NCBI GenBank assembly: GCA_002803225.1
Contig: NXFV01001832.1
Span: forward strand, 1 to 52,958
Reading direction: 5' to 3'
Origin: Gamarada debralockiae
Taxonomy: Eukaryota > Ascomycota > Leotiomycetes > Helotiales > Hyphodiscaceae
DNA length: 52,958 nt
In this document: piece after piece, positions 10,408 to 22,905 of the stretch
Layout: each line of letters starts with the position of its first letter
How positions within the stretch are numbered: the stretch's first letter is position 1
Program-made: the position numbers and the translations under genes
The notes under the pieces: generated by a model
Databases searched by the model: none
Told to the model about the DNA's origin: nothing
The model's input: the letters and a program-made list of their open reading frames with translations, nothing else

Positions 10408-10627
10408 GTGCTGTGATAGAAAATTCTACGGATCATACTGTTTAAGTTGTAATTCTGAGAGCTACAGCATTCCTCAGCGGAATCAGATGAACTGTCAAGT
10501 CTTACCTCGGCTCCGATTCGACGATGCTGACCAGTGGCAACTTGGGTTATAAGGGGATCCTTCAATCTTCAAAATTCCTCTCGACAGTCAAAATCAAGGG
10601 TTTTCCATGAAAGACGCAGAACCTGGT

Positions 10628-10633
10628 TATAAA
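10628..10633 (+). promoter_or_regulatory. TATA box of the PKS
   Basis: TATAAA 50 bp before the PKS ATG, in a region otherwise free of AT-runs. Confidence 0.4.
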
Positions 10634-10682
10634 CAGCTTGTCAACGAATGGTGTCTGCTCTCACAAACTACTCCCATCAATC

Positions 10683-13600
10683 ATGGCTCCCTACCTTCAG
10701 AATGACTCTCACTCGACCAGTGTCTCGGGCACATCATCGCCTCCTATTTTGGTCCAATCACTTCCAGAGACGGAACCAATTGCCATCATTGGGATGGGTA
10801 TGTGAACCTCTGTAATCTTTGAGGTATTGACTCTCATTATCGTGCAGGTTGCCGGCTCCCTGGAGACGTCAGATCCCCTCTTGACCTCTGGAAACTTCTG
10901 GTAGCGGAGGGTTCAGGCCAATGCGATGTCCCTGCCTCAAGATGGAACATCGACTCCTTCTATCACCCCAACCTTCAGCGCCCAGGAAGCATGAACACCA
11001 AAGGTGGATACTTCCTCAATGAAGATATCCGAAACTTCGACAACAGCTTCTTTGGCATCAACAACCTCGAAGCAACCTTCATGGATCCCCAGCAGCGCAA
11101 GCTTCTCGAAGTCTGTTATGAATGTTTTGAGAGCGCAGGCGCTCCCATCGAGGAAATATCTGGCACGAATGTCGCCTGTTATGTCGGCAACTTCACTACG
11201 GACTACATGATCATGCAAGCCAAGAACTCGGACAACTTTCACCGCTACAATGCAACTGGAATGGGTACTACTATTCTATCTAACAGAATTAGTCACGTTT
11301 TTAACCTTTTGGGACCCAGGTGAGTGTAATATCCACTGCTTTGAAGTATGTGACTAAGACTCTGCAGTGTTGTCCTCGATACCGCCTGTTCATCCTCATT
11401 GTATGCTGTACACATGGCTTGCGCCGCTCTAGATGCTGGAGAGTGTGACGCAGCTATTGCCGCGGGAGCCAATTTGATCCAATCTCCGGAACAGCACTTG
11501 GGCACAATGAAAGCTGGTGTCCTCTCCGGAAGTTCTACCTGCCATACATTTGATACCTCTGCGGATGGTTATGGGCGAGCCGATGGTATTGGCGCTGTGT
11601 ACTTGAAGAAGCTTAGCAAGGCCCTTGAAGATAATGACCCAATTCGAGGCATTATTCGAGGATCAGCAGTCAACGCCAACGGAAAGACCAATGGAATCAC
11701 GCTTCCAAGCGCAGATGGCCAAGAGGCTGTTATTCGCAAGGCATATGTGAAGGCTGGCTTGGAGCATGTACTCAACGAGACGGCCTACGTTGAGTGCCAC
11801 GGAACTGGAACCCCTGTTGGAGATCCAATTGAGGTCGAGGCCGTTTCAAGAGTATTCAAGAAAAGGCTTGCCGGAAGCCCACTCCTCATCGGCTCTGTCA
11901 AGACAAACATGGGCCACTCCGAGGCAGCTTCTGGTTTCTCGAGTATGTTCAAGGTTGCCTTAGCTCTTGAAAAACGATCCATTCCACCCACGATCGGCGT
12001 GAAAAATGTGAACCCAAAGATTAAGACCGACGAGTGGGGTGTCAAGATTGTCACAGGCCAGACCGAATGGCCTACTGGAATCCAGACTTCAATTTGGGGA
12101 CACCAGTCCGAAGAGCCGGTATCAACTCTTTTGGATACGGTGGAGCAAATTCCCATGTCATTTTGGAAGCAGCGGACGCCTTTATGCCGCCACCAGCGGG
12201 TTTACCCTCCGCCCGACTTTCCCAATTGAGAAAATCATTCATCCTGCCGCTTTCTGCAAACTCTTCCGCCTCTCTGAAAGCCCAAATAACCAATCTCGAT
12301 TTAATGGATTTCTCGGAAATCAATGTGGTTGACTTAGCCTATACTCTTGGCTGCCGCCGATCAAAGCTTGCCACACGAGCTTTCGTGCTAGGTTCACAGC
12401 AAACACTCAGAGAAGATCTGAGTCCAGAGAGCATTATCAGCATGGGTGACGAGACCTACTCAAAGCTTCCCTTCGCCTTTGTCTTCACTGGACAAGGAGC
12501 TCAATGGGCACAGATGGGCAAGGAATTGATTGAAGAATTTCCTTCTTTCCGCCAAAGCCTTGTTGAGCTGGACAACGTCCTTCAGACCTTGCCAGAGGCT
12601 CCAACATGGACATTGCGTCAGGCAATTCTTGACGCCAAAGATGTTTCGCAGATCAACCACGTCACTCGCTCCCAACCTGTATGCACTGCTGTTCAAATTG
12701 CCTATATTCAACTCCTCTCGAAGTGGGGCATCCAACCCGAAGCTGTGATTGGCCACTCTTCTGGTGAGATTGCTGCAGCATATGCTGCAGGCTTTTTGAG
12801 CGCAGCTGAAGCAATCGTTGTGGCATACTATCGTGGATACGTTGTTGGGGAGAGCAAGAACCCCGTGAAAGGCGCCATGATGGCCGCTGGTCTTGGCAAA
12901 GACCAAGCGCAAACTGAGATTGATGCCCTTGGTCTCACAAAAACTGTGAATGTTGCTTGTATCAACTCGCCAGAGAGCGTCACTATTAGTGGAGATGCCG
13001 ATGGAATTGACAAGCTTATCGCCAAGCTTCAAGAAACTGGCGCCTTTGCTAGAAAGCTCAATACTGATGGAAGAGCGTACCATTCTCATCATATGTCTCT
13101 TCTCGGCCAGGACTACGAGGACCTTCTCGAAAAGAACTTGCCAGATCTTCCCAAATCGAAGATCCAACACAGTGCACAGTGGATCTCTTCGGTGACAGGC
13201 GAGGCTGTGACAGGGAAATTGCGACCTTTCTACTGGAGATCAAATCTTGAGTCACCGGTCCGATTCAGTGACGTCGTGGAGGTGCTTCTCAAAACCACCA
13301 AATATCACATGATCGAGTTGGGCCCGCATTCAGCTCTTGAATTGCCAATCAAGCAAACAAGGACGAAGTTAAACATCAAGGACGGCGATTTTCACTACTC
13401 TGCAGCCCTCACTCGCGGCAAGAATGCCGTTACTTGTTTGTTGAGCTTAGTTGGAAACCTCTTCCTTCACGGTCATCAAATTGACTTTGCACAAGTCAAT
13501 TACGTTGAGCCTTCAATGGCCGCTCTCGCATCACATTCGTCACCATATCCGCAACATGTCCAAGGCAAAGTCATTCCGGATCTGCCTCCATACGCGTGGA

Positions 13601-16600
13601 CATACGATACCCTTCTATGGAACGAATGCCGCCAAAGTGTTGAATTCAGAGAACGCAAATACCCCCACCATGACATACTTGGCTCCCAAATTCCAGGAGG
13701 CAACGGACTTCAAACAATATGGAGAAACGTTCTGAAGGTCAGTGATGTTCCGTGGCTGATGGATCACAAGCTAGAAGAGACTGTTGTATTCCCTGGAGCC
13801 GGTTACATTGGGATGGCAATTGAGGCAGTCTCCCAAGTTTCTGGGGAAAGTGCTTCAGACAGCCCCTCTTTCAGTCTCCGCCACGTCCAAATCCTCAAAG
13901 CACTTGTTCTTTCCGCCGACAAGAATGATATAGGCTCAGAGATCTTCACCACCCTTCGCCCCATGGCACTTTCAGGCACGACCAACTCGAAGACTTGGTG
14001 GGAGTTTGAGATGGCGAGCTTTAAGGATGAATCACCAACCATTCATGCTTCTGGTTTGATCAGCATCGGGGAGAAGCAGACCCGTCAAGCCAAGATCTTA
14101 CCATCAGAGGTAGACTTGGAAAGTCTCGCTATTCGTAACTGGTATGGACAGTTCATCAAAGTCGGTCTCAACTTCGGCCCCGCTTTCACGTCCATCAAAG
14201 AAATACAAACACCAAGATCAAAGACTGGTAGACATGCTATCGCAAAGACACGACTTCTTCAAGGTGGGGGCGAAGGCAAGACAATGGAGTCATCGTATAT
14301 CATCCACCCCATTACAATTGACGCTCTGCTCCAAGCTGGTATCATCGCGAGCACCTCAGGTGTTATCAAAGAACTCGGACCTAACATTCCTGTATCTATC
14401 GAAGAAGCATACTTCCAGACTCCAGAGCCATCGCCACAAGAGACCTGGCTGATCGATGCTTCTGCCGAGAAAGTTGGGTTCTCAACCAGCTTGATTACGG
14501 CTGCGCTGCACGATGGCCAGGGCCAAGTCTGTGCCCACCTCAAAGAAGTGCATGCTACCGGATATCAAGGTGCGGCCCAGGTTCAAGAGGAGGAAGACCG
14601 TGAGCCCATGCTCAGGGTGCTCTGGAAGCCAGACGTGTCGATTATCTCCAGCAAGGGCTTCGCGGATTACCTCCACTCGTGTGCCAATGTGAGTTAAGAA
14701 GATTCTTGAATAGATGAAGACTGGCTAACTCTAGAAGACCGAGGTTACCGAACTAGTTGCTGCCTTGGATCTTGTCTCACATAAGGACCCGAGCCTGCGA
14801 GTTCTAGATTTGAACTCCTCGATAGAACTCACCAAACAATTTTTGGAAGTTCTCCGAATCGACACTCCTTTCAAACGTTTCAGATCATACGCTAAAGGGC
14901 AGTTCTCAGGCACGGATGAGCTTTCCATCGCGGCGGTGGAAAACCTTCAGTCTCTCAACGACCCCAAACGTATCAAGGGCAGCGGCAAAGGAGAATATGA
15001 TGTCGTGATAGTGCCAGCCGGGTTTGAAGATCGATCATTCGCTACCTTCTCGGAATTCCTTTCCCCCGGTGGAATCATTCTGAGTTTGTCCTCCAAGGCG
15101 CTGCCATCATTTGATGGATTCTCTACAGTATCTGCCAAGACTGCTTCCGGGAATAGCATTGCCATTTCAACTTTGCAGGTTACAGAAAAATCGAAGAGCA
15201 AGCCGCGCGATGTTCTCGTGGTCGAAGAAGCAGAGCAATCAGCTTTCAATGACCTGTTAATTCAGAACCTCTCAAAGATGCTTGGCCAAACTGTGGAACG
15301 TGTTTTTTTCCACAGCTTGACTGCGGATATGATCAAGCCAAAGTCTACTATCATCTCGACCATTGAGCTGACCAGACCCGCTATGTCGACTTTGACAGCC
15401 CAGGAGATGGTCCAAGTAAAGTTGATGACTGACAAAGCTCTCCATCTCATATGGATTACTGGTGGCAACAACTTCGAGGGAGAACGCCCAGATTTTGCTT
15501 TGATCTCTGGTTTGTCACGAGCACTTATGCTGGAACAGCCGTCTCTGCAATTCTTCACCTTGGATTTAAATGGTCCCAAGCAAACTGCCGATGCCATGCA
15601 AACTGTCAGCGCGTTTCTGAAGCAAGCCCACGAGTCAGCCACGTCTGATTTCGAGTTTGTCTTGTGGAAAGACATTCTGCATGTCAGCCGAATGGTCCCA
15701 GAAGAGCACATGAACCGTACCTTCCGCGAGAAGCAAGGCGAAATCCCACGTCTCATTGCTCTCAAGGACGCCAAACCAGCTCGTCTTACCATTGGTACTG
15801 TTGGCCAATTTGACAGCCTTTCTTTCAAGCAGGAGATACCCGACTTGTCGGCCTTGGTTCCAGGCACCGTAGAGGTTGAGGTTAAGTCGGTTGGATTGAA
15901 CGCTAAGGTATTCTCAATTTCTCGCACTCTTCTTCTCACGGTACTGACAAAATTAGGACTTCTATGCCCTCGCTGGTAAAGTCGAAACAAAAGATGCCGG
16001 ATGCAAACTTGAGTGTAGTGGTGTGGTCACCAAAGTTGCTTCCAGTAACATTCATCGTTTGGCTGTCGGCGATCGCGTTGTTGTGATGGGCCCCGGTCAT
16101 TTCTTGACTCATGAGCGCTTCCCAGAATGGGCCTGCCAAAAGCTTGAGGGTGATGAGGATTTCAACGTCGTCTCCACACTTCCGATTGCATTCGCCACAG
16201 CCATCTACGCGCTACACCATCGTGCCCACATTCAGGACGGCGAGTCTGTGCTCATTCATTCAGCAGCCGGTGGATTAGGTATTGCTGCCATCCAAATCGC
16301 CCAATTGGTGAACGCAGACATCTACGCAACTGTCAGTACCGAGGCCAAGAAAGATTACCTGGTCAAGGAGTTTGGCTTGAACAGAGACCAGATCTTCAAC
16401 TCCCGCGACTCTTCCTTCCTCACTGATGTCCTTGCTGCGACCCAAGGCAGAGGAGTTGACATTGTCCTTAACTCTCTAACCGGTGATCTCTTGCATGACA
16501 GCTGGAGAGCTTGTGCTCAATTTGGTAGATTCGTTGAAGTCGGAAAGCGTGACATTGTCGATGCTGGCAAGCTGGACATGGAGGTCTTCAAGAGGAACGT

Positions 16601-18221
16601 TACATTCACAGCTTTTGATTTGAGCTTTCTCTATGACGAGAAGCAGCCGAAACTGTACAACGTTTGGTCAAGGTCAGTTATTTATCCCATCAAAATCTCG
16701 TTCTTTACTAACTCTAGCAGCTTGATCGCCGAGACCATGTCCCTCTACCGACAAAAGAAGATCAAGGCTGTTGAGCCTCTAAAGGTTTTCGACGTCTCAG
16801 AGATTACCCAAGCTTACCGCTACTTCGGTCTTGGTAACCGCATGGGAAAGATTGCAATTTCTCTTGAGAACAGCGAATCTCTCATTCCAGTAAGTGACTA
16901 ACAAAATTTCAAGACACGTGACTTACAATTCCAGACTCTCCCCTCTAAATTTGATTCATTCTTCAGCCCTGAGAAGACCTACCTCATGATTGGTTGCCTA
17001 GGTGGCCTCGGCCGAAGTATGTCGAAGTGGATGGTCAAGAGAGGAGCGAAGAAGTTCGTCTTCATTGGCCGTAGCGGCACCGACAGAAAGCCAGCGCGAC
17101 TTCTTGTGGATGATTTAGAGGCCTCGGGGGCGGAAGTCATCGTAGTTCGCGGTGATGTCGGGGTTTATGCCGATGTCCAAAAGGCTGTCAGTTTGATTGA
17201 AGGTCCAATTGGCGGTGTGGTGCAGGCTGCAATGGGTCTCGACGTAAGATCCCCGAGCTCCCTTGTCTACCTTTTCTAACAAAATGTAGGAGGCACTGTG
17301 GACCAGCATGTCGATTGACTATTGGCACACTGGTATCGATCCCAAGCTTATTGGGTCCTGGAACTTGTACAACGCGATCCAGGGTCGATCAAGTGATCTG
17401 GACTTCTTCTTAATGACAAGTTCCGTTTCTGGAAGTGTTGGTACGGCGACAGAGGGTAACTACTGCGCTGCCAACTATTTCTTGGATGTCTTCGCTCGTT
17501 TCTTGAAGAGCAAGGGTGTGCCTGGTATGGCAATAGGTCTTGGCATGATATCAGGTAAGAACTACCCCCACTGCTGTTGATCCTTTTGAGGAATTCATAC
17601 TGATTCCGAGCTCCCTAAACAGAAGTCGGATATCTGCACGAGAACCCCGAGATCGAAGCTCTCCTGTTACGAAAGGGAATTCAAGCCATCAACGAGGATG
17701 AGCTTCTCCAAATCTTTGATATCTCCCTCTCATACAAGGGTACTACGGACTATGACAAGTACGCTGCTGGACACGTTCTTACTGGTCTAGAACCTCTTGG
17801 GATGAAGGCGCTGAGAAAGGCGGGTTTCGCCGGCACCAATCCAACTTTGAATGACCCTAGAGCAAGCCTTCTTGCCGCAGCCTTGGACAGTGAGGCGGAC
17901 AGTGACTTGAAGAACAACTCAGGGCTCCCAGCCGAGCTCGCCGCTGCTCTGGAAAGCGGTGGTGGAGAGCAATCTATCCTCGACGCTGTAATGGGACTCA
18001 TCTTGAAGCGCTTCTCCAACCTTGTTCTGCTGCAACTCGACAAGATCGATCCAAAGAAGTCATTGGCGAAGTTTGGAATGGACAGTATGTTGGCGGCTGA
18101 GTTCAGAACGTGGTTCTATCAGGCTTTCAAGGTTGACATTCCCTTCCTCACTTTGCTGGCGGAAGCTACGACGCTCTATGCACTCGGGGAGCTCGTGTGC
18201 AAGCAGATTGTCGAGGAGTAG
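10683..18221 (+). CDS. Highly reducing polyketide synthase, KS-AT-DH-(degenerate MT)-ER-KR-ACP, with one frame break
   Basis: Exons 10683-10797, 10848-11319, 11368-14688, 14735-15907, 15957-16672, 16718-16889, 16935-17243, 17290-17554 and 17623-18221; all eight introns are GT-AG (45-68 nt). Apart from one missing base the product is about 2380 aa. KS has DTACSSS (Cys about 203), HGTGT (about 340) and GHSEA (about 377). AT has GQGAQW and GHSSGE (about 657). DH has His about 995 (DHKLEETVVFP) and the HPITIDALLQ Asp. A structural/degenerate methyltransferase part covers about 1304-1450. ER has HSAAGGLGIAAIQIA (about 1795), KR has GCLGGLGR (about 2010) and the Tyr of NYCAAN (about 2151), and ACP has GMDSM (Ser about 2336). 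No thioesterase or release domain follows the ACP. Near 12075-12086 the frame shifts by one base between TEWPTG and VRRAGINSFGYGG, both conserved KS segments. As read, translation would stop at 12229. This is a sequence error or a disabling mutation. Confidence 0.93.
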
Positions 18222-20480
18222 AGTAAATGTTTTGCTGTTACTTTCTTTCATAGAGTCATAGAAGGGAATTTTGATTTGTCTATATTTCATTTAGAAATTG
18301 AAAGTAATTTTTCGCCTTGCTGCAGACCGACACCCAACCTCCATTTTGCTCATTGCATCCAACTACCGCGATGAGGAAATATTCGTCTCATGGGTGGTAA
18401 AAATATATAAGGAAAATAGGCCTCGAGACCGTCTGCCCTGTTATACGGATATGGCCTCTATCGCTCTCGCTGCTTGAGCGATGAGGCACTATACGTAACG
18501 TGTATTATAAGCGAGTGAGCATACAAGCGAGCGTGTCAAGATTATGGGGAGCGGAAAAGGGTCTAGCATGTCCATTGGTCAAATAGGACAGAATGGAGTC
18601 AATAGTATAGCAGGCACAATTATATATATCTCAGTAAAGGTGTAACAGGGCCAGATCAGGCTTAGGAAAGGTGGCAAAATAGGCTAGTCGATTTGACGGA
18701 TATCGCCGAACCCAGCCTATCGGTAACCCCGAAGAGGGCACAACAGGCTTACGGGCGTATGGAACTGCCTACTCAATAGGGCACTTGTTTAGTATATAGA
18801 GAGGAGCCCTTACCTTGCGCAGACGGCAAGCTTGTGTGATGCTAGACCGCCTCTCTTACCTCTGGCAGAATACTCCTCTCATTCCTCATTCTACCTCTAT
18901 TCTAACGTCTCTCCCTGTGTCCCGAGACGCACTGTGTCACGAGACAGATTTATAGTTTTGGAATCACAAATGTTTTGTTAGCAGGTCTATGAAGTTGTTA
19001 TTTTAATATTAGTTTCTTTAGCTATTTTACCCTAAGATAGCCACTTAGCAATAAGAAAAGATTACAGTTGGTCGTGCTGGTCGATCGTTTTAATCACGCC
19101 ACTAATCGCCGTTTTGGCTGTCCCCCCCTGTTAAATTGTGATCAACTATCCATTTTTGAATTTCGGGGAGATGTTATAAAGCTTTTACTAGGAGAGAATA
19201 ATATGCCTATACTTTATAAATATGGAGGATAAGATAACTTTAATGCCGAATTTATCCGGATAAAAAGGGGGAAAGCATGGAAAGCGCCAAGAGTTTAACG
19301 ATAATTTAGCGAGCTTACGTAATATAATTAGAGCGTCACTAAATTAATATATAGTAATCATATAAAGTGTGGCGCTCGTCCATCAGCCACATGTCTGCCC
19401 CGCTGTGCGGAAGCTCCTGACTTGGTATCTTAATCATAGCTCCAGCCTAGCTTCTCTTCGAAACACCTTCTCTCTGAGCTTATTAGCTCATTCGAAGGCA
19501 TGTGGCGTAAATGTCACGTGTGTGATTTACTGTAAGAACGGTTCTCGGAACTTTCCACTTTACGTGATACTGCCGCTCGAGTGCATGATTTCAGTATTAG
19601 GCGAGCTTGCGACAGCTATGGCTTTTCATCAAGCCTTCTTCGACGATAGGCGTTTGGATATTCGCCTTTGGGATTCTCAGTTGCATACGATGTTCCCAAT
19701 ATCTTCCTACTTTCATTTCCTCTTGTATCGATTTAGGTAACCCAGGTCTCTTGGGAATATAGCTAAGTCACGTGCCCACAGGTATATACTACCTGTAGAG
19801 GTAGCCCAGCTCTCGTTAAATTCAAAGTATATTGTAATTACTTCTTCTAATCTCCAACAGAAACCCACCGTGCTGAGAAGACTTTATTGTTTCAGGGTCC
19901 TAATTTTCTATCTTATAAGTATATAGATTCATAGTTGGTGTATTATTCTTTGGCTATTTCTCTACGAGGATTCGGTTTAAAGCACAAAACTGCTAAAGTT
20001 GTGATTACGCTATTGATCGTCACATTGATGGCATCAGACCCTCTTTGGCTGTTTCACTATCTTACTCGCCTTGAGTACCACTTCTAGATACCTAGGGATA
20101 AGTCACACAGAGCTTGAGCGGCTGCTTGTCCAGGGACTGCTCGCGAAGAGGTTGTCAATATTGACGGCTTGTCCCGCTGCCAAGAGCGCCTTCGTACCGA
20201 AGCATGGCACAAAATTGACTTGTTTCCTAACAAGGGCCTTCATGATTGGGCACCACAGAGAGCAGCGCGGTACGCCATTCGTTGAAAGGATGCCAAGGAA
20301 AAAAAAGGAAGTTCAAACCAATACTTGCTGTTGCTCACCACGTCGAGCAGGTTTCCCGGCCGCCTGAGCAATTCAAAAGCCCGCATCCCCGGATACACTC
20401 TCATTGCCAGCCTTACCAAGTCCTTAGACTAACCAGACCATTGCTCGTTATCGAAGTGAAGCACAGCACCGGCATCAAAG
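18222..20480. other. Repeat-rich intergenic region downstream of the PKS
   Basis: Begins with the PKS 3' region, then a second copy of the cluster-flanking repeat (18536-18640). An LTR-like stretch follows with a TATATA box near 18790 and pyrimidine-rich tracts (about 18641-18946), but it lacks matching termini. An AT-rich block follows to about 19370. An open frame of 123 codons at 19369-19740 has no recognisable domain or signal. No supported gene. Confidence 0.45.
18536..18640 (+). repeat. Dispersed direct repeat, copy 2 (about 105 bp)
   Basis: TCAAGATTATGGGGAGCGG to CAGTAAAGG, about 80% identical by eye to 7214-7320 and in the same orientation. Confidence 0.75.
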
Positions 20481-21222
20481 ATGTTGTTGTTCAGCGCGAG
20501 TCTAGCAACTGCTTTGGTAGCCTCACTAGCGAAGGCTGTCGTTGTCGAAAATCGGCATCAGCTGCTCCAGAAGAGAATCGCCACCTGTTTTTACGATGCG
20601 GGTAAGTGGGGTGCACTTCCCCTTAGCTCAGCTTCTTGTCTTCGAGTGCTGACCTAATCTTGTCGCTCTACTATAGAACCGGCTCCAAGTCCACCCATCA
20701 CCGCAATACCAGGGCCAACCAAGTTCACTACGGTCTGCGACCCCAACCAAACATGCTGCTCCGGGGCGAATACTGCTCTGTGCCAACCTATGGATGCGAC
20801 ATGCTGTGGCGGGTGGTGGTGTCCATCAGGTTATCTTTGCACCACCCCAGGAATAATATACCAAGGCGCAGTCACCACTTGCATTACGCCATATACATAC
20901 GGACTGGCCTCCGCGACCACCTTGACCACAACGCATGAGCAGTCGGCGACGCCAACACCAACGAGTGAGTGATCGTAGTTTCTACGAAGGGGCATACTGA
21001 TTTGTCGCTACTGCAGAATCGTCAAATAATTCTGGTCTCACAGCCGGAAGTATCGCTGGGATCGCCATCTCGATCGCGTGCTCAGTTCTTGGTCTGCTTT
21101 TCGGCGTTGGGTTCAAAATCTGGAAGCACAAGCGAAATGAGCGGAGGGAGCAGGAGCAGGCGGCGCAGAAAGCTCAAAAGAGCAGCGCTGAGAATGGAAA
21201 TGGCGAGGCAGGAAAGAGTTAG
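20481..21222 (+). CDS. Cys-rich single-pass membrane protein with signal peptide (three exons)
   Basis: Exons 20481-20601, 20677-20964 and 21017-21222 give 204 aa. The introns are 75 and 52 nt with canonical GTAAGT/GTGAGT donors and AG acceptors, and all phases fit. The N-terminus MLLFSASLATALVASLAKA is a typical signal peptide. The ectodomain has ten cysteines, including two CC pairs (QTCCSG, DATCCGG) and a WWCPSGYLC loop, followed by a Thr/Ser-rich stalk. A hydrophobic segment (about residues 145-167) ends in FKIWKHKRNERR, so the basic charged tail (rich in Gln, Glu and Lys) lies in the cytosol. The layout matches small fungal surface proteins with a Cys-rich head, often called mid2-like or WSC-like, but I do not see a full WSC motif. 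Function, for example wall sensing or adhesion, is inference. Confidence 0.8.
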
Positions 21223-22905
21223 AGTACGTCAAAAGACCAGCGATATGGCGAGTGTCTTGGATCTCAATGTCTTTGGATGTGTCGTGATTTCCGAACGATG
21301 GGTGCGCCTCATTATAAGCTACAGATTTTTTTTATAAGATCCTTAACTTACTCATTTAGCTGCTTATCAGCGCTATGCAGAGGGCTCTATATACAGTTCA
21401 AGGCCCATGGATCCTCCAGTCTCCCCCTTTCTGATAATTGAAATAACGAATGAATGTAGACCACTTGTAGATAGCAAGAAGGAATGCGTACTCCGTGTAG
21501 CTGCGCTGGGCAGAGTATCGACTGCGAGTATGGTGGTTTCCAGAATAAATTCAGCAAGTTGATTGTATTAGATGACCAGAAGCTTTGCTCTCTGTTCTAT
21601 GATGTCCTTAAAGGGTTTCGTTTTCAATCAACAGGCAGACATAACTTGTATAGTGGGGAGGAGCGAGAGTTCTAGAAGGGTTCATTAAGTATCCTCAGGC
21701 ACCAATATTAACACCATCACGTGATGTACCACAAATGACGCCGGTGGACCGGCGACGTGGAAAATTCCGAGACAGATCACGGGCAGGAAGGACATAAACG
21801 AGAGGAGGGATTAGCGATGCGACTAGCCAGTCAAGGGTTACTGCCGCATAAAATGTAGGTCAAAATAAAAGTCATTGAGTGCTCCGAGCTGAAGCCGATT
21901 TCGAAGTCTACTGTAGACAGAGCGCAGAACAATTTGAGAGAAAAGAAAAGCCAGAAGCGGAAGACAGCCGAAAGTGAAAGTGGAAGTTAGTAGCGACTAA
22001 AGCGCGGCCAATTTTTGCTCTAGCCGGAGAATGTCGGGAAACCGGAATTTTCCGGCAAAGGTATGCGCAGCCACAAACGTCACATGTTCATCAGCCACAC
22101 GTTTGAAAGGCATAGCCACACTATTTTACCAGTATTTCTAGCCACATTACAGTATCGTCGCTCGCTTAATTAGAGGAGGTACCAGCCTATGTGACGACGT
22201 CGTATAATATAACGCGCCTTGATTACTACAAAACCAATAATAGCTTCTTAGTCTCGTGTCAAACCTTAGAAATCTATATTGAATCGTTTTCTAATTTTAA
22301 AAAGCGACAAAAGCTTGATAATAGTATCGCTAGTATAGAAGTCCTTTCATTCTATGATTAAAGACTCTCTATAATTCTAGTGCGCGGCGACGACACGATT
22401 ATAAATTCTTCGAGATTAATAGTCTAGGGTGTTGAGGAGAAGCATATAATATGATAGAAATAAAATTATATAGAAATTTTGATATCTTCATAGATTTTGA
22501 ACTACTTGAATTAGAAGTACCTATGATTTGTCTCGCGACGAGGTGCGTCTCGCTACGCAGGGATGCACGTTACCACTTGTCTGTCACGTTTGTGACCATT
22601 AATCACATGACTGCCTACTAAGACCGTTGTAGGTGCGCGGCATAGGCTAGCAGTATTTATATATTTAGTACGCGATTCCGCCACAACGTTCCTTTCTTCT
22701 TTCCTTAGCTTAAAATCGTCGAATTTGACCTGATTCTACCTTGCTTCTCACAGAGCCTTGATTCTAGTGTCGTGACAGAAACGGTCAATAGGAGGGTATA
22801 TATTCTGTAATATCTCCCTTTATAAAAAGGGGCATTGTTGGGAGCGATATTATCCTAGTGATGCTTAATCCTTAGTAATTTGTTATGTAATAAACACTGG
22901 AGCAT
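21223..22905. other. Intergenic, AT-rich and repeat-like
   Basis: No coding structure. It contains short inverted repeats such as GCCGGTGGACCGGC (21740-21753) and CCGGAATTTTCCGG near 22045, and AT-rich sequence from about 22200 to 22500 that looks like degraded repeat DNA. Confidence 0.45.

Larger units (their letters stand above)
10129..10682. promoter_or_regulatory. Bidirectional promoter between the AYR1-like SDR and the PKS
   Basis: 554 bp between two divergent start codons. A CGG-N4-CCG site (10398-10407) lies almost at the midpoint, about 270 bp from each ATG. A TATAAA box at 10628-10633 is 50 bp upstream of the PKS ATG. The 109-codon open frame on the minus strand here has no recognisable features and is treated as chance. 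Confidence 0.6.

Noticed and set aside
10236..10565. 109-codon minus-strand open frame in the PKS/SDR promoter
   Set aside because: No domain or splice support, and it lies in a region explained as a bidirectional promoter.
12460..13170. 236-codon minus-strand frame opposite the PKS
   Set aside because: Shadow of the AT-domain coding strand; the plus strand carries all PKS motifs.
15262..15990. 242-codon minus-strand frame opposite the PKS
   Set aside because: Shadow frame of the PKS linker/ER region.
18641..18946. Possible LTR starting TGTAACAGGG with a TATATA box
   Set aside because: Termini are not inverted repeats and no flanking duplication was found, so it is only noted as LTR-like.
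19369..19740. 123-codon plus-strand frame
   Set aside because: No signal, motif or intron evidence; lies in repeat-rich DNA.
21742..21751. Another CGG-N4-CCG occurrence outside the cluster
   Set aside because: Part of a local palindrome downstream of the Cys-rich gene, not in a recognisable promoter. It shows that the short motif also occurs by chance.
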